A stretch of 64,000 bases of DNA from RHKX01 sp963823565 (GTDB lineage Bacteria; Actinomycetota; Thermoleophilia; Solirubrobacterales; 70-9). The first letter of the stretch is position 1. Each line of letters starts with the position of its first letter. Shown here piece after piece: positions 1 to 7,213 of this stretch. Below the pieces are notes generated by a model. It was not told where the DNA came from and did not search any database. It worked only from the letters and a program-made list of their open reading frames with translations. The position numbers and the translations under genes were made by a program. The stretch covers positions 310,001 through 374,000 of the forward strand of contig CAWGLR010000003.1 in NCBI GenBank assembly GCA_963823565.1, read 5' to 3'.

Positions 1-428
1 CGCTCGCGACCGAGCTGGGCAAGACGGAGGGCGCCGCAGCCGCCGAGGCGGCGGACGCCCGCGCCGATGAGATCGGAGGCGGCCGCGACGCCGACCGCAT
101 CCGCCGCGAGGGCGCGGACGCCGCCAAGCGGGCCGAGCGCCGCGCCCGCACCGCCGCCGTCGACCTCTCCCTCGCGCTCGTCGCCTCCTGGTTCACCGAC
201 GTCATCGCCGTGGCCGAGGGCGCGCCCGACCTCGCCCGCAACGCCGACCGCTCCGACGAGCTCGCCGCCGACGCGGCGGGGGCTGATCCGCTCGCCGTCC
301 GCCGCGCCGCCGAGCTCGCGATGGAGACCCGCGCACGGCTGCGGGTAAACGTAAACGAGGAGCTGGCGCTGGACGCCTTGTTCCACCGGGCGGCCGCCGC
401 GCTTGGCGACGGCCTCTCAGTGGGCTAA
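1..428 (+). CDS. holB: DNA polymerase III delta-prime subunit, C-terminal part
   Basis: This is the 3' end of a gene that starts before the window, read in the frame beginning at base 3 and ending at a TAA at 426-428. The visible ~140 residues are a helical, Ala/Arg-rich domain with the pattern of the clamp-loader delta-prime collar domain: an 'LVASWFTD' helix, then 'NADRSDEL', and a final 'NVNEELALDALF' helix that is characteristic of HolB. The protein would assemble with DnaX and delta to load the sliding clamp at replication forks. The ATPase-like domains are outside the window. The stop lies 11 bases before the next gene, so the two may be co-transcribed. Identification rests on the C-terminal pattern only. 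Confidence 0.75.
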   Translation, partial: LATELGKTEGAAAAEAADARADEIGGGRDADRIRREGADAAKRAERRARTAAVDLSLALVASWFTDVIAVAEGAPDLARNADRSDELAADAAGADPLAVRRAAELAMETRARLRVNVNEELALDALFHRAAAALGDGLSVG

Positions 429-439
429 AAGAGGTGCCG

Positions 440-2308
440 ATGGCGCTCGACGCGACCCCACCGAAGCTACCCGACGGCGTCCCGCCGCCGACGAAGCCGC
501 CCGAGCTCCCGGTGACGGCCGACCGGCCGGCGATCCGCCCGATCAGGTCGCGGCGGCCGTTCGGCGTCCGCCTCTGGCTCGCGCTGATGTTCGCCGCGAT
601 CGGGATCCTCACCGGCACGACCGTCTACCTGGTCGTCTCCGGGTCGAGCGAGAACGCGGCCGAGAGCCGCACCTCGGACCTCGCCGCCGGCCGCACGAAC
701 CGGCTCCGCGACAACGTCGAGATCGCGCTGCCGAGCGGCCGGCTGACGCGGGCCAACGTCCACGACGCGGTCGAGGTCCTCCGCCGCTCCCGCCCGAACG
801 AGAACTTCCGCACCTGGATCTACAACACGCCCCGGGTCACGAGGGGCCGGCTCATCGCGGGCTCGCGCGTCGTCAGCCCGCGCGAGGTCAACGGGCTCGA
901 CATCGCCGAGGTTCCCGGCGCCCGGGAGGCGGCGCAGCAGGCGCTGCGGGAGGGCGGAACGGTCATCGACGCGCTTCCCGGCGGGCGTACGCTCGTCGCC
1001 GTCCAGCTCGTCGGCCTGACCGGCAAGCAGGGTGTGCTCCTGTCGGTCTCCGAGCAGCCGGAGGAGGTGAGCTCGGCGCTCGCGGCGCTACGCGGCCAGC
1101 GCCTGACCGCGCTCGTCGTCTCGGTCATCGTCGCCGGCCTGATCGGGTTCCTCGTCGCGAGCCTGATCACCACCCGGGTCAAGAAGCTGGCGGCGGCGGC
1201 GGGCGAGCTCGCCGAGGGCCACCTCGACAAGCCGCTCAACACCGGCGGCCGCGACGAGATCGGCGACCTCGGCCGGACGCTCGACTCGATGCGGATAGCG
1301 CTCGCCGAGACGTTCGAGGCGCTCGCGTCGGAGCGCGACCGCCTGTCGGCCGTCTTCGCCTCGCTGGCGGAGGCGGTGATCGTCGTCGACCCCCACGGCG
1401 ACGTCCGTTTCGCCAACCCCGCCTCGGGCCATCTCGTCAACCCCGACGGGTCGGTCGTCGAGGCGCTGCGCCCGTGGATCCGGCGCGCCACCCACCGCGG
1501 CAGCGCCGAGAGCGACCACGTCGCGATCGGCAACCGGGTCTTCGCGATCGGGGCCCGCTACCTGCCGGCGGAGCGCTCGGCGCTGCTCGTCGTCCGCGAC
1601 CGCACCGAGGAGCTGCGGCGCGACCAGGCCGAGCGCGAGTTCGTCTCGAACGCCGCCCACGAGCTGCGCAACCCGATCGCCGGCATGTCCGGCGCGATCG
1701 AGGTCCTGCGCTCCGGCGCCAAGGACGATCCCGAGGCGCGCGACCACTTCCTCGACCGGCTCGCCGTCGACATCGACCGCGTCAGCCGCCTGACGAAGGC
1801 GCTGCTGACGCTGGCGCGGATGGAGGCGATCGCCGAGGGGGAGGCGGACGTCGTCAGCGTCGACCTCGCGGTCGAGGAGGCGGTGGGCGCGCTCGACGTC
1901 CCCAAGGGCGTCGAGCTGCGGCGCGAGGTCGACGCCGATCTCGTCGCCGAGGCCGACCCGGTGCTGCTCCGCCAGGTGCTGATCGGGTTGCTGACGAACG
2001 CCTTCAAGCACACTGACGCTCCGGGCGTCGTTACGCTTCGCGCCTGTGAGCAGGACGGACAGGTCTTGATCGAGGTCGAGGACACCGGCACGGGCATCCG
2101 TGCCGACGAGCAGGATCGCGTGTTCGAGCGCTTCTACCGCGGCAGCGGCTCGCTCGAGCGCGAGGGCTTCGGCCTCGGCCTCGCGATCGCGAAGCGGATG
2201 GTCGACGTCATGGGCGGCGAGATCGGCGTCACCTCCGAGGAGGGGCGCGGCAGCACGTTCACGATCCGGCTGCGCGCGGCTGCCCCGAGCCCGACCCCGG
2301 TCGCATGA
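440..2308 (+). CDS. HAMP/PAS sensor histidine kinase (PhoR-like)
   Basis: A 622-residue membrane histidine kinase. The Pro-rich cytoplasmic N-terminus is followed by TM1 at about 44-66, an extracytoplasmic sensor region of about 155 residues, TM2 at about 222-243, a HAMP linker at about 244-295 and a short PAS-like segment at about 300-390. The HisKA H-box has its phospho-accepting His near residue 407 ('NAAHELRNPI'). The HATPase domain shows an N-box ('LLTNAFKHTD'), a G1 box ('DTGTGI') and a G2 box ('GFGLGLAI'). ATG 440 is preferred over GTG 434 because GAGGTG lies at the right distance upstream; the partner regulator has the same GAGGTGCCG leader. The pair forms a two-component system. The signal it senses is unknown. 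Confidence 0.93.
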   Translation: MALDATPPKLPDGVPPPTKPPELPVTADRPAIRPIRSRRPFGVRLWLALMFAAIGILTGTTVYLVVSGSSENAAESRTSDLAAGRTNRLRDNVEIALPSGRLTRANVHDAVEVLRRSRPNENFRTWIYNTPRVTRGRLIAGSRVVSPREVNGLDIAEVPGAREAAQQALREGGTVIDALPGGRTLVAVQLVGLTGKQGVLLSVSEQPEEVSSALAALRGQRLTALVVSVIVAGLIGFLVASLITTRVKKLAAAAGELAEGHLDKPLNTGGRDEIGDLGRTLDSMRIALAETFEALASERDRLSAVFASLAEAVIVVDPHGDVRFANPASGHLVNPDGSVVEALRPWIRRATHRGSAESDHVAIGNRVFAIGARYLPAERSALLVVRDRTEELRRDQAEREFVSNAAHELRNPIAGMSGAIEVLRSGAKDDPEARDHFLDRLAVDIDRVSRLTKALLTLARMEAIAEGEADVVSVDLAVEEAVGALDVPKGVELRREVDADLVAEADPVLLRQVLIGLLTNAFKHTDAPGVVTLRACEQDGQVLIEVEDTGTGIRADEQDRVFERFYRGSGSLEREGFGLGLAIAKRMVDVMGGEIGVTSEEGRGSTFTIRLRAAAPSPTPVA

Positions 2309-2318
2309 GGTGCCGGTC

Positions 2319-3032
2319 TTGAGCAGCGGCCGGATCCTGGTTGCGGACGACGAGCCCTCCGTCCGCGAGTCGGTCGGCTACGCCCTCGGACAGGAGGGCT
2401 TCGAGGTCACGATCGCGACCGACGGCGACGACGCGAACGACAAGCTCGGCGACGGCGAGGTCCCCTACGACCTGCTGATCCTCGACATCATGATGCCGGG
2501 CCGGAGCGGCCTCGACATCTGCCGGGACGTCCGCGGGCGCAGCCCCGTCCCGATCATCCTGCTGACCGCGAAGGACGCCGAGGTCGACAAGGTCGTCGGC
2601 CTCGAGGTCGGCGCCGACGACTACGTCACGAAGCCCTTCAGCGTCCGCGAGCTGCTCGGCCGGGTCCGCGCCCAGCTCCGCCGCCGCGAGCTCGACCGCG
2701 TCGCCGGCGACGGCGGCCCGGGCGGCCAGTCGATCGACGCCGGCGACGTCTCGATCGACCTCGCGCGCCACCTCGTCACCGTCCGCGGCGAGCCGGTCAA
2801 CCTCACCCGCTCGGAGTTCCAGGTCCTGCGCCTGCTCGCCGAGCGGCCGGGACAGGTCTTCAGCCGCCTCGAGATCATGGAGGAGCTCTGGCAGTCGGAG
2901 TTCTCCGGCGACGTCCGCGCCTGCGACGTCCACATCTCCAACCTCCGCCAGAAGATCGAGCGCGACCCCCAGGACCCCGAGCTCGTTGTGACCGTGCGGG
3001 GCATCGGCTACAAGCTCGCCGAGCCCGAGTAA
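2319..3032 (+). CDS. OmpR/PhoB-family response regulator
   Basis: A 237-residue DNA-binding response regulator, the cognate partner of the preceding kinase (stop at 2308, gap about 10 bases). The receiver domain shows the acidic pair in 'VADDEP', the phospho-acceptor Asp near 56 in 'LILDIMMPG', the conserved Thr near 83 and Lys near 105 ('VTKPF'). The C-terminal winged helix shows 'LTRSEFQVLRLL' and the recognition-helix and wing pattern ending in 'VRGIGYKL'. I chose the TTG at 2319 because GAGGTG precedes it at normal spacing. A GTG at 2310 would add three residues but has no ribosome-binding site. Regulated genes cannot be read from the sequence. Confidence 0.93.
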   Translation: MSSGRILVADDEPSVRESVGYALGQEGFEVTIATDGDDANDKLGDGEVPYDLLILDIMMPGRSGLDICRDVRGRSPVPIILLTAKDAEVDKVVGLEVGADDYVTKPFSVRELLGRVRAQLRRRELDRVAGDGGPGGQSIDAGDVSIDLARHLVTVRGEPVNLTRSEFQVLRLLAERPGQVFSRLEIMEELWQSEFSGDVRACDVHISNLRQKIERDPQDPELVVTVRGIGYKLAEPE

Positions 3033-3042
3033 GGAGCCGGCC

Positions 3043-3966
3043 GTGGCCGGCGCCGGGCGGTACGCGCCCTCGCCCACCGGCGAGCTGCACCTCGGCAACC
3101 TGCGGACGGCGCTGCTCGCCTGGCTCTTCGCGCGCTCGGAGGGGCGCCCGTTTCTCGTCCGGATCGAGGACCTCGACACGGGGCGGGTGCGCGAGCCGTT
3201 CGTCGAGCAGCAGCTCGACGACCTGCGGGCGGTCGGCCTCGACTGGGACGCCGACGCCGTCCGGCAGTCGGGGCGGGGTGCGCTCTACGCGGCGGCCCTC
3301 GATCGGCTCGAGGAGGAGGGGCGCGTCTTCCGCTGCTTCTGCTCGCGGCGGGAGGTGCGCGAGGCGGCCTCGGCCGAGCACGGCGACGCCCGGCACGGCT
3401 TCTATCCGGGGACGTGCCTGCGGCTTGGCGAGGAGGAGTCGCAGCGACGGGCCGAGGCGGGCGAGGAGTTCGCGCTGCGGCTGCGCGCCGAGCGCGCCGA
3501 GGTCGAGTTCGCCGACCGCCTCCACGGCGAGCGCCGCGAGCCGGTGGACGACCTCGTCCTGCGCCGCCGCGACGGCGCCTTCGCCTACAACCTCGCGGTC
3601 GTCGTCGACGACGCCGAGCAGGGCGTCGGCCAGGTCGTCCGCGGCGACGACCTGCTCCCGGCGACCGCGGGTCAGGCGTACCTGTGCGACCTCCTCGGCC
3701 ACGAGCGTCCCGAGTGGGCCCACGTCCCGCTCGTCCTCGGCCCCGACGGCGCCCGGCTCGCGAAGCGGCACGGCGCGGTGACGCTGCGGGACCTCGAGGC
3801 CGAGTGCGGGTGGGCGGCGGCCGACGCCGTCGGATGGATGGCCCGGTCCCTGGGGATGGCGGGGGAGGGGGAGGCGGTGACGGCGCGGGAACTGCTCGAT
3901 CGCTTCGACCCGGAGCACCTCCCGCGCGAGCCGACCGTCTTCACGGCTGAAGCGGGCCGCCTCTAG
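3043..3966 (+). CDS. gluQ: glutamyl-Q tRNA(Asp) synthetase
   Basis: A 307-residue class I aminoacyl-tRNA synthetase fragment that attaches glutamate to queuosine at the wobble position of tRNA-Asp. It has the catalytic core only and lacks the anticodon-binding half of GltX, which is the hallmark of GluQ-RS. The HIGH-like motif is 'HLGN' at 16-19 and the KMSKS-like motif is 'LAKRHGA'. The zinc-site pattern of the family is present as Cys98-x-Cys100 and Tyr121-x3-Cys125. The GTG start has AAGGAG six bases upstream and lies 10 bases after the response-regulator stop. Queuosine genes are not in the window, so the substrate is inferred from the family. Confidence 0.9.
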   Translation: MAGAGRYAPSPTGELHLGNLRTALLAWLFARSEGRPFLVRIEDLDTGRVREPFVEQQLDDLRAVGLDWDADAVRQSGRGALYAAALDRLEEEGRVFRCFCSRREVREAASAEHGDARHGFYPGTCLRLGEEESQRRAEAGEEFALRLRAERAEVEFADRLHGERREPVDDLVLRRRDGAFAYNLAVVVDDAEQGVGQVVRGDDLLPATAGQAYLCDLLGHERPEWAHVPLVLGPDGARLAKRHGAVTLRDLEAECGWAAADAVGWMARSLGMAGEGEAVTARELLDRFDPEHLPREPTVFTAEAGRL

Positions 3967-3979
3967 ACTCAGCCACCGC

Positions 3980-4052
3980 GCCGACGTAGCTCAGCTGGTA
4001 GAGCACTTCACTCGTAATGAAGGGGTCAGCGGTTCGAATCCGCTCGTCGGCT
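3980..4052 (+). tRNA. tRNA-Thr (anticodon CGT)
   Basis: A 73-base cloverleaf. The acceptor stem GCCGACG pairs with CGTCGGC (4045-4051), with discriminator T at 4052. The D-arm contains AGCTCAGCTGGTAGAGC. The anticodon stem CTTCA/TGAAG encloses loop CTCGTAA, giving anticodon CGT, which reads ACG. The T-arm is AGCGG-TTCGAAT-CCGCT. CCA is not encoded. Confidence 0.95.
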
Positions 4053-4092
4053 TGATCTCGTGCCGTCCGGGTCCTCTGGTCCCCTGCCGGCC

Positions 4093-4617
4093 ATGAGCCA
4101 CCTCACCAAGCGCCAGCGGATCGCGCTGATCACGGGCGCGGCCGCCGCGGCCCTCGCCGTCGCCGGCTGTGGCGACGACGACTCCGACTCCGGCGAGCGG
4201 CAGACCCTCAACCTCTCCGCACCCAAGATCGACGTGACCTTCACCGACTTGGGCAAGCAGGGCTCCGACGCCGGCGACCTGCGGGCGTTCAACCAGGACC
4301 TCTTCGAGGAGGGATCCGATGAGCCGGTCGGGCGGCTCGACGGGATGGTCGCCCTGACCGACGTCGACGACCTCAACGGGACCGAGGTCGAGTACCGGGC
4401 CGGGCAGGTGCAGTTCACGCTCGACCGGGGCTCCATCGTCGCCGTCGGCAACTACATCGCCGAGCCGGGCGAGGCCGCGCCGGTCGACGAGGGGACGACG
4501 CGCGCGATCGTCGGCGGCACCGGCGACTACTTCGGCGCCACCGGCGAGGTCACCTCGACCCCGGCCGGCGGGGATCAGGTCGACTACGTGCTCGAGTTCG
4601 AGCTCCCCGACGACTGA
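4093..4617 (+). CDS. lipoprotein with allene-oxide-cyclase/dirigent-like barrel
   Basis: A 174-residue secreted lipoprotein of unknown role. The N-terminus has basic residues, a hydrophobic Ala-rich core and the lipobox 'LAVAGC', so Cys would be lipidated; an acidic Asp/Ser linker follows. The rest is beta-rich. The C-terminal 'IVGGTGDYFGATGEV' is the recurring signature of small allene-oxide-cyclase/dirigent-like barrels found in actinobacteria. ATG 4093 is preferred over the in-frame GTG at 4060 because it directly precedes the signal peptide and the upstream start falls next to the tRNA. The substrate or ligand is not evident. Confidence 0.72.
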   Translation: MSHLTKRQRIALITGAAAAALAVAGCGDDDSDSGERQTLNLSAPKIDVTFTDLGKQGSDAGDLRAFNQDLFEEGSDEPVGRLDGMVALTDVDDLNGTEVEYRAGQVQFTLDRGSIVAVGNYIAEPGEAAPVDEGTTRAIVGGTGDYFGATGEVTSTPAGGDQVDYVLEFELPDD

Positions 4618-4649
4618 CCGTGGCCGGGGGCGCTGGCTTCGTCGAAGCG

Positions 4650-4670
4650 CGGCGGGCCGTCAGCCCGCCG
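4650..4670. terminator. bidirectional stem-loop between convergent genes
   Basis: A perfect 8-bp stem, CGGCGGGC / GCCCGCCG, with a 5-base loop, lies between the lipoprotein gene (+) and the tatA-like gene (-). There is no T-run, but in such GC-rich genomes stem-loops of this kind between converging genes commonly act as terminators. Confidence 0.6.
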
Positions 4671-4682
4671 TACTGCGGCGGC

Positions 4683-5027
4683 TCAGGTGCCGCGGGTCGA
4701 GTCGCCCGCGTCCTCGGCGGCCGGCTTGGCCGGCTCGGGAGCGGGCTCAGCCGCGGGCTCCGACGATCCCGGCTCGAGCGCGCCCTTGAAGGAGTCGCGG
4801 AACTCGCGGGCCTCGCGGACCCCCTCGCCGGCCTTGCGGCCCATCGACTGCGGGTCGAACTTGTCCCCCGCGCGCTTGCCCGCCTTGTCGGAGAGCTCCT
4901 TTGCCTTCTCGCTGCCGAGCCGCACCGCCTTCCCGGACGAGCGGCCGAGTTGCGGCAGGTACTTGTAGGCCCGGAAGACGAGCAGGACGATCACGATGAT
5001 CAGCACGATCTCGAGCGGCCCGATCAT
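4683..5027 (-). CDS. tatA: TatA/TatB-family twin-arginine translocase protein
   Basis: A 114-residue membrane protein. It starts with 'MIGPLEIVLIIVIVLLVF', a single N-terminal TM helix of the Sec-independent translocase TatA/B family. The hinge and amphipathic helix 'KYLPQLGRSSGKAVR' matches the family pattern xLPELGRxLGKxxR. A charged, then Pro/Ala/Glu-rich, low-complexity tail makes up the last ~50 residues. TatA oligomerises to form the pore for folded Tat substrates. The usual Gly before the hinge is replaced by Arg-Ala-Tyr. GGAG lies about 9 bases upstream of ATG. TatB cannot be excluded. At least one candidate Tat substrate is encoded in the window at 52.9 kb. Confidence 0.82.
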   Translation of the reverse strand: MIGPLEIVLIIVIVLLVFRAYKYLPQLGRSSGKAVRLGSEKAKELSDKAGKRAGDKFDPQSMGRKAGEGVREAREFRDSFKGALEPGSSEPAAEPAPEPAKPAAEDAGDSTRGT

Positions 5028-5086
5028 CGATTCACTTCTCCGCGCATGTGACGAGGGTACCGCCGGGTACGCGCGTCCCGGCCGGC

Positions 5087-6016
5087 TCAGGCCTCGTGCG
5101 GCATCGGCTCGCCCGCCAGCGCCGCGAGCAGGTTGTCGGCCGCGAGCCCGGCCATCGCCGCCCGCGTCGCGTGCGTCGCCGAGCCGATGTGCGGCAGGAC
5201 GACGAGGTTCGGCGCCTCGAGCAGCGGGTCGTCCGGCGGCAGCGGCTCGGGGTCGGTGACGTCGAGCCCGGCGCCGGCGATCCACCCCTCCTCCAGCGCC
5301 CGCCGCAGCGCCGGCTGGTCGACGACCGGCCCGCGCGCGGTGTTGACGAGGATCGCGGTCTCCTTCATCGCCCGCAGCTCGGCCTCGGCGATCAGCCCGC
5401 GGGTCTGGTCCGAGAGCGGCACGTGGAGGCTGACGAAGTCGGAGCGCTCGATGAGCTCGTCGAGCGGGACGTTCCCGGGGACGTCGGTGCGGCGGTTGAG
5501 CAGGATGTCCATCCCGAAGCCCTCGCCGCGGGCGGCGACCGCGCGGCCGATCGCGCCGGCGCCGACGATCCCCAGCGTGGCGCCGTGGACGTCGCGGCCC
5601 AGCCAGCCCTGCGGCGACCACGTCGTCCAGCGGCCGGCGCGGACGTCGGCGGCGGCGGGGAGCAGCCCCCGCGCGCAGGCGAGGATCAGCGCGAAGGCGA
5701 TGTCGGCGGTCGTCTCGGTGAGCACGCCCGGCGTGTTGCCGACGGGGATGCCCCGCTCGCGGGCCGCGTCGAGGTCGACGTTGTCGACGCCGACGGCGTA
5801 GTTGGCGATCGCCTCGAGGCCGGGGAGCGCGGCGATCAGCTCGGCGTCGACGCGGTCGACGAGCGTGCACAGCAGGCCCTGCGCGCCGGCCGCCCGGCGC
5901 AGCAGCTCGTCGCGGTCGATCGGCCGGTCCTCCTGCCAGACGTCGACGTCGTGCTCGGCGGCGAGCCGGGAGACCGCGTCCCCCGGCAGCTCGCGGGTCA
6001 CGAAGATGCGCGCCAT
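5087..6016 (-). CDS. D-isomer-specific 2-hydroxyacid dehydrogenase (glyoxylate/hydroxypyruvate reductase-like)
   Basis: A 309-residue NAD(P)-dependent oxidoreductase of the D-2-hydroxyacid dehydrogenase family. The substrate domain is at the N-terminus. The Rossmann motif 'GIVGAGAIGRAVA' lies near the middle. The catalytic triad is present: Arg in 'NTARGPVVD', Glu in 'DPEPLPPDDPL' and His in 'VLPHIGSAT'. Overall it is closest in pattern to glyoxylate/hydroxypyruvate (D-glycerate) reductases, but the exact substrate cannot be fixed from sequence. The gene diverges from the GT2 gene with a 20-base gap, so the two promoters must overlap one or the other coding region. Confidence 0.88.
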   Translation of the reverse strand: MARIFVTRELPGDAVSRLAAEHDVDVWQEDRPIDRDELLRRAAGAQGLLCTLVDRVDAELIAALPGLEAIANYAVGVDNVDLDAARERGIPVGNTPGVLTETTADIAFALILACARGLLPAAADVRAGRWTTWSPQGWLGRDVHGATLGIVGAGAIGRAVAARGEGFGMDILLNRRTDVPGNVPLDELIERSDFVSLHVPLSDQTRGLIAEAELRAMKETAILVNTARGPVVDQPALRRALEEGWIAGAGLDVTDPEPLPPDDPLLEAPNLVVLPHIGSATHATRAAMAGLAADNLLAALAGEPMPHEA

Positions 6017-6036
6017 CGGCCTATCATCGCGCGCCC

Positions 6037-7083
6037 TTGACCGACTCGGCCGAAAGCCCGGGCGCGGGCGGCCTCTCCGTCGTCATCGTCACCTACGACT
6101 CCGCCGCCGAGATGCCGCGGACGCTCCCGGCGCTCGTCGCCGAGCTGCGCGACGGCGACGAGCTGATCGTCTGCGACAACGGCTCGAGCGACGGCACCCC
6201 GGGACTCGTCCGTGAGCTGGCGCCGGCCGCGACGCTGCTGGAGGCCGGGGACAACCTCGGCTTCGGCGGCGGCGTCAACCTGGCAGCGGCGCGGGCGCGC
6301 CACGAGCTGCTGCTGATCCTCAACCCCGACAACGTCGTCCAGCCCGGCTTCCGCGACGCGATCGAGCTGCCGCTCCGCGAGGGTCGCGGCTGGGACGCCT
6401 GGCAGGGCCTCGTCACCGACGACCGCGGCCGGCTGCTCAACAGCGTCGGCGGCGCCGTCCACTTCACCGGGATCGCCTGGGCGCAGGGAGCGGGGCGGCC
6501 GCGCGACGATGCCCCGCGGGAGCCGCGCGACGTGGCGTTCCCCTCGGGCGCGTGCTTGGCCGTCACCCGCGAGGCGTGGCGAGCGCTCGGCGGGTTCAGC
6601 GAGCCCTACTTCCTCTACCACGAGGACACCGACCTCGGGCTGCGGCTGTGGCTCAGCGGCCGCCGCTGCGGGATCGAGCCGCGCGCCGTCTGCGACCACG
6701 CCTACGAGTTCGCGAAGGGGTCGCACAAGTGGCGCTACCTCGAGCGCAACCGCTGGGCGACCGTCGTCCGCACCTATCCGGCTCGGCTGCTCCTCGTCCT
6801 CGCCCCGGCCCTGCTCGCGACCGAGCTGGCGCTGCTGATCGTCGCCGCGGCCGGGGGATGGCTGGGGGAGAAGCTACGGGCGGACCGCGAGGCGGTCGCC
6901 GCGCTTCCTCGTCTGCGCCGCGAGCGCCGGGCGATCCAGGCCGATGCTGCGATCGGCGCCCGCGAGTTCGCCGAGCGCCTGACCCCCGACCTCGACAGCG
7001 AGTACCTGGGCCGCGCCGGGCGGTCGCGGCTGCTGCGGTTCCTTCTGCGGGCCTACTGGCGGACGGCCCGGTCCCTGCTCTAG
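6037..7083 (+). CDS. family 2 glycosyltransferase (rhamnosyltransferase-like)
   Basis: A 348-residue GT-A fold glycosyltransferase. The N-terminus 'LSVVIVTYDSAAEMP' is the nucleotide-sugar-binding strand. 'LNPDN' is the DxD-like metal site, and 'HEDTDLGLRLWLSGRR' is the acceptor/catalytic motif typical of WbbL-type enzymes. A hydrophobic helix ('LLLVLAPALLATELALLIV') near residues 249-267 suggests membrane association, and the tail is basic. The start is a TTG at 6037, the only one that precedes the conserved first strand with room for the leader. It probably contributes to cell-wall or surface glycan synthesis. Confidence 0.88.
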   Translation: MTDSAESPGAGGLSVVIVTYDSAAEMPRTLPALVAELRDGDELIVCDNGSSDGTPGLVRELAPAATLLEAGDNLGFGGGVNLAAARARHELLLILNPDNVVQPGFRDAIELPLREGRGWDAWQGLVTDDRGRLLNSVGGAVHFTGIAWAQGAGRPRDDAPREPRDVAFPSGACLAVTREAWRALGGFSEPYFLYHEDTDLGLRLWLSGRRCGIEPRAVCDHAYEFAKGSHKWRYLERNRWATVVRTYPARLLLVLAPALLATELALLIVAAAGGWLGEKLRADREAVAALPRLRRERRAIQADAAIGAREFAERLTPDLDSEYLGRAGRSRLLRFLLRAYWRTARSLL

Positions 7084-7120
7084 CCGTTCCCAGCCGCCCG
7101 GGCCCCCCCGCCACCCCCCG

Positions 7121-7162
7121 CTGGGGTCACTGAGTTCGAAATGACGAACTGAGCGACCCCAG
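7121..7162. terminator. 18-bp imperfect palindrome between convergent genes
   Basis: The left arm (7121-7138) and the reverse complement of the right arm (7145-7162) differ at only two positions over 18 bases, with a 6-base loop. The hairpin lies between the convergent GT2 gene (+) and lon (-). It probably terminates both transcripts, although there is no T-tract and the symmetry is longer than usual. Confidence 0.6.
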
Positions 7163-7213
7163 CATCGCGGGTGGGTCCAGGGGCGGGGGCGGGGCGGGGC
7201 GGGGCGGCCGCGT

